A stretch of DNA of 64,000 nt from assembly GCA_964416645.1 (NCBI GenBank), contig CAYQEZ010000001.1, forward strand, positions 1-64,000, in the 5' to 3' direction. Position numbers and translations under genes: made by a program. Source of the stretch: GCA-002282575 sp964416645 (GTDB taxonomy: Bacteria; Pseudomonadota; Gammaproteobacteria; Thiomicrospirales; Thiomicrospiraceae). Under the pieces are notes generated by a model. That model was given only the letters and a program-made list of their open reading frames with translations, searched no databases and had not been told where the DNA came from. Shown in pieces: positions 60,008 to 64,000 of the stretch; position 1 is the stretch's first letter, and each line of letters begins with the position of its first letter.

Positions 60008-61957
60008 ATGTCAATGCATGCTATTTTTCTCACCATTTTATTGTCGCCGTTGGTAGGTGCGATTGGTGCAGGTGTCTTTGGGCGTTGGCTAGGTCGCGCA
60101 GGTTCTCATCGTATCACTATCGCATCGGTAGCGGTTTCGGCTGCTCTGTCAGCTTACGTTTTTTATCTTTACGTGTTTGCAGGTGCTGAGTCATACAATG
60201 CCACTATTTACACATGGATGGTTTCGGATGGTATTCGCTTTGAAGCTGGCTTCCTAGTAGACCGTTTAACAGCAACCATGATGTTGGTGGTGACTTTTGT
60301 TTCCTTGATGGTACATATTTACACCATCGGCTACATGGAGCATGAAGAAGGTTATGAGCGCTTTTTTAGCTACATTTCTCTTTTCACTTTTTCCATGTTG
60401 TCATTGGTTATGGCAAACAACTTCTTACAACTCTTCTTTGGTTGGGAAGCGGTTGGTTTGGTGTCCTATTTGTTGATTGGTTTCTACTTTAAGCGTGAAT
60501 CTGCCAATCAAGCGAGCTTAAAAGCTTTCTTGGTGAACCGTGTCGGTGATTTCGGTTTCTTGCTGGGTATCGCTTTAGTGGTGGGTTACTTCGGTACTTT
60601 GGACTATGCTGAATTTTTTGACGGCTTAGCTGCTCATACAGCTACGAGTATCATGTTCGGTGATACGGCAATTCATATGTTGACGCTGATGACCATGTTG
60701 CTATTTGTCGGCGCTATGGGTAAGTCGGCGCAAATGCCATTGCACGTTTGGTTACCTGAGTCGATGGAAGGTCCGACACCAATTTCTGCCTTAATTCATG
60801 CGGCAACCATGGTAACTGCAGGTATCTTTATGGTGGCTCGCTTATCTCCCGCCTATGAGTTAGCAGAGGGTACTTTGACGTTTATTCTGTTGACGGGTGC
60901 TTTTACTGCCTTATTAATGGGGCTGTTGGGTATTGTGCAAACAGACATTAAGCGTGTTGTTGCTTACTCAACCTTATCGCAGTTAGGTTATATGGTTGCG
61001 GCTTTGGGCGTTTCTGCTTATGCGGCGGGTATGTTCCATGTATTGACACATGCTTTCTTTAAAGCCTTGTTGTTCTTGGCAGCAGGTTCGGTGATTATTG
61101 CCATGCACCATGACCAAGATATTCGCAATATGGGTGGATTGGCGAAGAAAATGCCGATCACTTATGCAGCGCTGTTGATTGGTTCCTTAGCATTAATTGG
61201 CTTCCCGGGTTTTTCGGGCTTCTATTCCAAAGATGGCATTTTGATGGCAATCGCTGAGGCTGACTCTATTGTTGCACAGCTTGCTTTTGTGATGCTGTTG
61301 GTCGGCGTTTTTGTCACGGCTTTCTATAGTTTCCGTATGTTCTTTATTGTTTTCCACGGTAAAGAAAGTGACTATGTGCGCACGCACGATATTCATGAGT
61401 CGCCTTGGGTAGTCACTGTGCCATTGATTGCTTTGGCAATTCCTGCCGTGTTCTTTGGTGGACTGTTTGTCGAGCCGATCTTATTTGGTGATATGTTCGC
61501 TGATGCCATTACGGTTGCGCCAGAACATAATGTCTTAGCTAAGGTTGCTGAACATGGCACTTCTGCACTGGATATGTTGTTACATGGACTGATGGCCTTG
61601 CCGACCTGGTTAGCTTTGGCTGGTGTTGCTTTAGCTTGGTTCCTCTACATTAAGCGCCCTGAGTTGGCACCTGTGTTAGCACAGCGCTTTGCGGGTGCAC
61701 ATGCTACTTTGCGTCATGCCTATGGCTTTGATCGTTTCAATGACATCGTCTTTGTTCAGGGTACGCGTCGTATCGGCGAATTCTGTTCTCGTGTAACCGA
61801 TAGCAAAATGATCGACGGTTGGGTTGTTAATGGGACAGCTAATGCCATTGCTTTCTTGGCTGCGAAAGGTCGTTATGCTCAGACTGGCTATTTGTATCAC
61901 TATGCTTTTGTCATGATTTTTAGCCTGATGGGGCTATTGGCATGGGCATTATGGTAA
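60008..61957 (+). CDS. nuoL: NADH-quinone oxidoreductase subunit L
   Basis: The distal antiporter-like proton pump, 649 residues with the Mrp-type fold. Motifs: FGWEAVGLVSYLLIGFYFKRESANQASLKAFLVNRVGDFGF (spread over about 145-185), GKSAQMPLHVWLPESMEGPTPISALIHAATMVTAG with the pumping Lys and His, STLSQLGYMVAALG, and the long lateral C-terminal helix. It starts 5 bp after nuoK. Confidence 0.96.
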   Translation: MSMHAIFLTILLSPLVGAIGAGVFGRWLGRAGSHRITIASVAVSAALSAYVFYLYVFAGAESYNATIYTWMVSDGIRFEAGFLVDRLTATMMLVVTFVSLMVHIYTIGYMEHEEGYERFFSYISLFTFSMLSLVMANNFLQLFFGWEAVGLVSYLLIGFYFKRESANQASLKAFLVNRVGDFGFLLGIALVVGYFGTLDYAEFFDGLAAHTATSIMFGDTAIHMLTLMTMLLFVGAMGKSAQMPLHVWLPESMEGPTPISALIHAATMVTAGIFMVARLSPAYELAEGTLTFILLTGAFTALLMGLLGIVQTDIKRVVAYSTLSQLGYMVAALGVSAYAAGMFHVLTHAFFKALLFLAAGSVIIAMHHDQDIRNMGGLAKKMPITYAALLIGSLALIGFPGFSGFYSKDGILMAIAEADSIVAQLAFVMLLVGVFVTAFYSFRMFFIVFHGKESDYVRTHDIHESPWVVTVPLIALAIPAVFFGGLFVEPILFGDMFADAITVAPEHNVLAKVAEHGTSALDMLLHGLMALPTWLALAGVALAWFLYIKRPELAPVLAQRFAGAHATLRHAYGFDRFNDIVFVQGTRRIGEFCSRVTDSKMIDGWVVNGTANAIAFLAAKGRYAQTGYLYHYAFVMIFSLMGLLAWALW

Positions 61958-61988
61958 TCATCAGTAGCATTAATAAGGACGAATAAGG

Positions 61989-63500
61989 ATGACACAATTT
62001 CCACTACTGAGTGCGTTGATTTGGTTGCCGATTTTATCGGGCGTGCTGGTACTGATGATGCGACAACAGCCTAACCTAGCCAAGCAGTTTGCGCTTTGGT
62101 CTTCGGTGTTGGTGTTTGTTTTATCGTTAGGCTTGTACACAGGTTTTGACAATACAACGGCTCAAATGCAGTTTGTTGAACAAGCGAGCTGGATTTCAGC
62201 TTTTAATATTCAGTATTTTTTGGGTGTTGATGGCTTATCAATGCCACTGATTATTTTGACCACCTTTACCACAGTTTTGGCTGTCTGGTCAGCATTTGAC
62301 TGTATTAAGGAGCGTGTCGAGCAGTACATGGCCGCCTTCCTAATGATGAACGGCATTATGATTGGTGTTTTTTCTGCCTTAGACGCCATTCTATTTTATG
62401 TGTTCTGGGAAGTGTTGCTCATCCCTATGTTTTTAGTGATTGGACAGTGGGGTGGTCAACGTCGTGTCTATGCCACGATTAAGTTCTTCCTCTACACCTT
62501 CTTTGGTTCAGTGTTTATGCTGATTGCCTTTCTGTACATGTACAGTCAGATTGGTAGTTTCTCACTGTTGGATTTCCAAGCCATGCCCTTGGGTTTCACG
62601 GCACAGATTTTAATTTTCTTAGCTTTCTTGATTGCTTTCGCCGTCAAAATTCCGATGTTCCCAGTGCATACCTGGTTACCCGATGCTCACGTTGAAGCGC
62701 CGACTGCGGGTTCTGTGGTGCTGGCAGCGATTATGCTGAAAATGGGTGGTTATGGCTTTGTGCGTTTCTCGTTACCTATGACACCTGATGCAGCGAATGA
62801 GTTGGATTGGTTGGTGATCAGTTTGTCGATCATCGCCATTGTTTACATTTCAGTGATTGCGATGGTGCAGAAGGATATGAAGAAGCTGGTTGCTTATTCA
62901 TCCATTGCACACATGGGTTTTGTGACGCTGGGGATGTTTTTGCTCTACGGCATTCTGCGTAATACGGGCGAAGTGCAGGGTGCTATCCTAGGTCTTGAGG
63001 GTGCGATGATCCAAATGATTTCGCACGGTCTGATTTCAGCGGCTATGTTCTTGGCTATCGGTGTCATGTATGACCGTATGCATACGCGTGATATTGCAGC
63101 CTATGGTGGTGTTGTCAATACCATGCCTGTATTTGCCGTGTTTGTGTTGTTGTTTGCCATGGCGAATGCAGGTTTACCAGGAACCTCTGGTTTTGTCGGT
63201 GAATTTATGGTTATTTTGGCTGCCTTCAAATCTAATTTCTGGATTGCTTTAGCAGCAGCGACGACGCTGATTTTAGGTGCGGCTTATACACTTTGGATGG
63301 TTAAGCGCGTTATTTTTGGCGATGTTGTGAACCATCATGTTGCTGAATTGTCTGATTTGAATCGTCGAGAGTTTGCCATTATGTTCATTTTGGCGGTTGC
63401 GGTTGTCGTTTTAGGCTTTTACCCAGCGCCTGTAATGGATATTATGCATGCTTCTGTTGCTCATTTAGTTGAGCAAGCGATGACTTCTAAGTTGCCTTAA
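61989..63500 (+). CDS. nuoM: NADH-quinone oxidoreductase subunit M
   Basis: The second antiporter-like pump, 503 residues. Motifs: FYVFWEVLLIPMFLVIGQWGG with the pumping glutamate, FAVKIPMFPVHTWLPDAHVEAPTAGSVVLAAIMLKMGGYG with the pumping Lys, AYSSIAHMGFVTLGMF, and MISHGLISAAMFL. It follows nuoL after 31 bp and precedes nuoN by 19 bp. Confidence 0.96.
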   Translation: MTQFPLLSALIWLPILSGVLVLMMRQQPNLAKQFALWSSVLVFVLSLGLYTGFDNTTAQMQFVEQASWISAFNIQYFLGVDGLSMPLIILTTFTTVLAVWSAFDCIKERVEQYMAAFLMMNGIMIGVFSALDAILFYVFWEVLLIPMFLVIGQWGGQRRVYATIKFFLYTFFGSVFMLIAFLYMYSQIGSFSLLDFQAMPLGFTAQILIFLAFLIAFAVKIPMFPVHTWLPDAHVEAPTAGSVVLAAIMLKMGGYGFVRFSLPMTPDAANELDWLVISLSIIAIVYISVIAMVQKDMKKLVAYSSIAHMGFVTLGMFLLYGILRNTGEVQGAILGLEGAMIQMISHGLISAAMFLAIGVMYDRMHTRDIAAYGGVVNTMPVFAVFVLLFAMANAGLPGTSGFVGEFMVILAAFKSNFWIALAAATTLILGAAYTLWMVKRVIFGDVVNHHVAELSDLNRREFAIMFILAVAVVVLGFYPAPVMDIMHASVAHLVEQAMTSKLP

Positions 63501-63519
63501 TGTGAGCGGATTACAAACG

Positions 63520-64000
63520 ATGGATATGATGTTACAAGTTTTAGCCCCTGAATTGCTGATCCTAATTGCGGCCATGACCTTATTGCTTGGTGATGCTTTT
63601 TGGGGTCATCGTCACAAGGCACTCACTTTCCACTTAACTTTGGCGAGTATTGTCGTAACGGGTTTAGTTATTTTAGCCAGCTTTTCGACCACTTCGGTGC
63701 AGTTGTTTAATGGTGCTTTTATTCGTGATGGCGTTGCTGATGTACTCAAGCTGTCAATGCTGTTCATGACTTTCTTCGCCTTCCTATTTGCTCGCGATTA
63801 TTTGGTTCAGCGCAACATTGAGCGTGGTGAGTATTATGTGCTGGGACTGTTAAGCCTACTCGGGATGATGGTGTTGGCTTCGTCTTATGACATGGTTACC
63901 TTGTTCATGGGCTTAGAAATCATGTCACTTGCCCTGTATGCGATGATTGCGATGCAAAAAGATTCAGGCTTTGCGATTGAAGCGGCAATGAAGTATTTTG
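63520..64000 (+). CDS. nuoN: NADH-quinone oxidoreductase subunit N (5' part, runs off window)
   Basis: From ATG 63520 the frame stays open to the window end (160 codons). It begins MDMMLQVLAPELLILIAAM, a membrane helix, and includes GEYYVLGLLSLLGMMVLASSYDMVTLFMGLEIMSLALYAMIA, the NuoN/NuoL/NuoM-type fold with the conserved glutamate in GLEIMSL. ATG 63526 and 63529 are alternative starts. Position after nuoM makes this the last of the fourteen subunits. Confidence 0.93.
   Translation, partial: MDMMLQVLAPELLILIAAMTLLLGDAFWGHRHKALTFHLTLASIVVTGLVILASFSTTSVQLFNGAFIRDGVADVLKLSMLFMTFFAFLFARDYLVQRNIERGEYYVLGLLSLLGMMVLASSYDMVTLFMGLEIMSLALYAMIAMQKDSGFAIEAAMKYF

Noticed and set aside
1..64000. CRISPR arrays, insertion sequences, prophage or integron elements
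   Set aside because: No spaced identical repeats, transposase, integrase or terminal inverted repeats were seen anywhere in the window.

Overview
The window is an almost gap-free stretch of a gammaproteobacterial chromosome. The order lptD-surA-pdxA-rsmA-apaG-apaH, bamD divergent from rluD-pgeF, nadC divergent from ampD, lgt-thyA-folA, amgK-murU beside lptD, accD-folC-SPOR-purF-metZ, and yhbY/rlmE-ftsH-folP-glmM-tpiA-secG-tRNA-Leu-nuoA-N is the arrangement known from Pseudomonas-like and related Gammaproteobacteria. LptD and BamD indicate a Gram-negative outer membrane. I cannot name the genus from sequence alone.

Layout. (1) 1-4.4 kb is the only accessory-looking part. It holds the C-terminal part of an MmeI-type DNA methyltransferase/restriction protein that starts outside the window. 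Next come two broken photolyase genes on the minus strand (one with a large internal in-frame deletion, one with two in-frame stops), an intact small DUF2256 cysteine protein, and a HIT protein. (2) 4.4-9.4 kb (+): cobS, lgt-thyA-folA, and a chemoreceptor with stacked HAMP repeats. (3) 9.5-16.3 kb (-): the LPS/porin assembly and housekeeping operon lptD-surA-pdxA-rsmA-apaG-apaH plus a small membrane protein. (4) 16.3-22.3 kb (+): amgK-murU, yaaA, an O-methyltransferase, a CBS/CorC membrane protein and mgtE, ending in a bidirectional terminator shared with infA. (5) 22.3-26.7 kb: infA, a glycine-zipper lipoprotein with an unknown small protein, and a cheA-cheW-STAS-cheY operon. (6) 27-36.2 kb: bamD followed by a three-part ABC export system whose adaptor is frameshifted; then rluD-pgeF, a Kef-type antiporter, nadC and ampD. 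(7) 36.4-44 kb (+): trpBA, accD, folC, a SPOR protein, purF, metZ. (8) 44-64 kb: yhbY, rlmE, ftsH, folP, glmM, tpiA, secG, tRNA-Leu(GAG) and the respiratory complex I operon nuoA to nuoN (nuoN runs off the window).

How the genes work together: several groups serve the envelope (LptD, SurA, BamD, SecG, Lgt, GlmM, AmgK/MurU, AmpD, SPOR protein), folate and one-carbon metabolism (ThyA, FolA, FolC, FolP, PurF), tryptophan and fatty-acid entry (TrpBA, AccD), and respiration (Nuo). The chemoreceptor and the CheA/CheW/CheY set form a sensory path, but no CheR, CheB or flagellar genes are in view.

I found no convincing undescribed multi-gene system. The observations most worth a second look are an AccD whose zinc ribbon has lost two of four canonical cysteines, the decayed photolyase locus with its intact DUF2256 gene, the frameshifted export adaptor, a single-parvulin SurA, and palindromes or repeats at the purF and trpB promoters.
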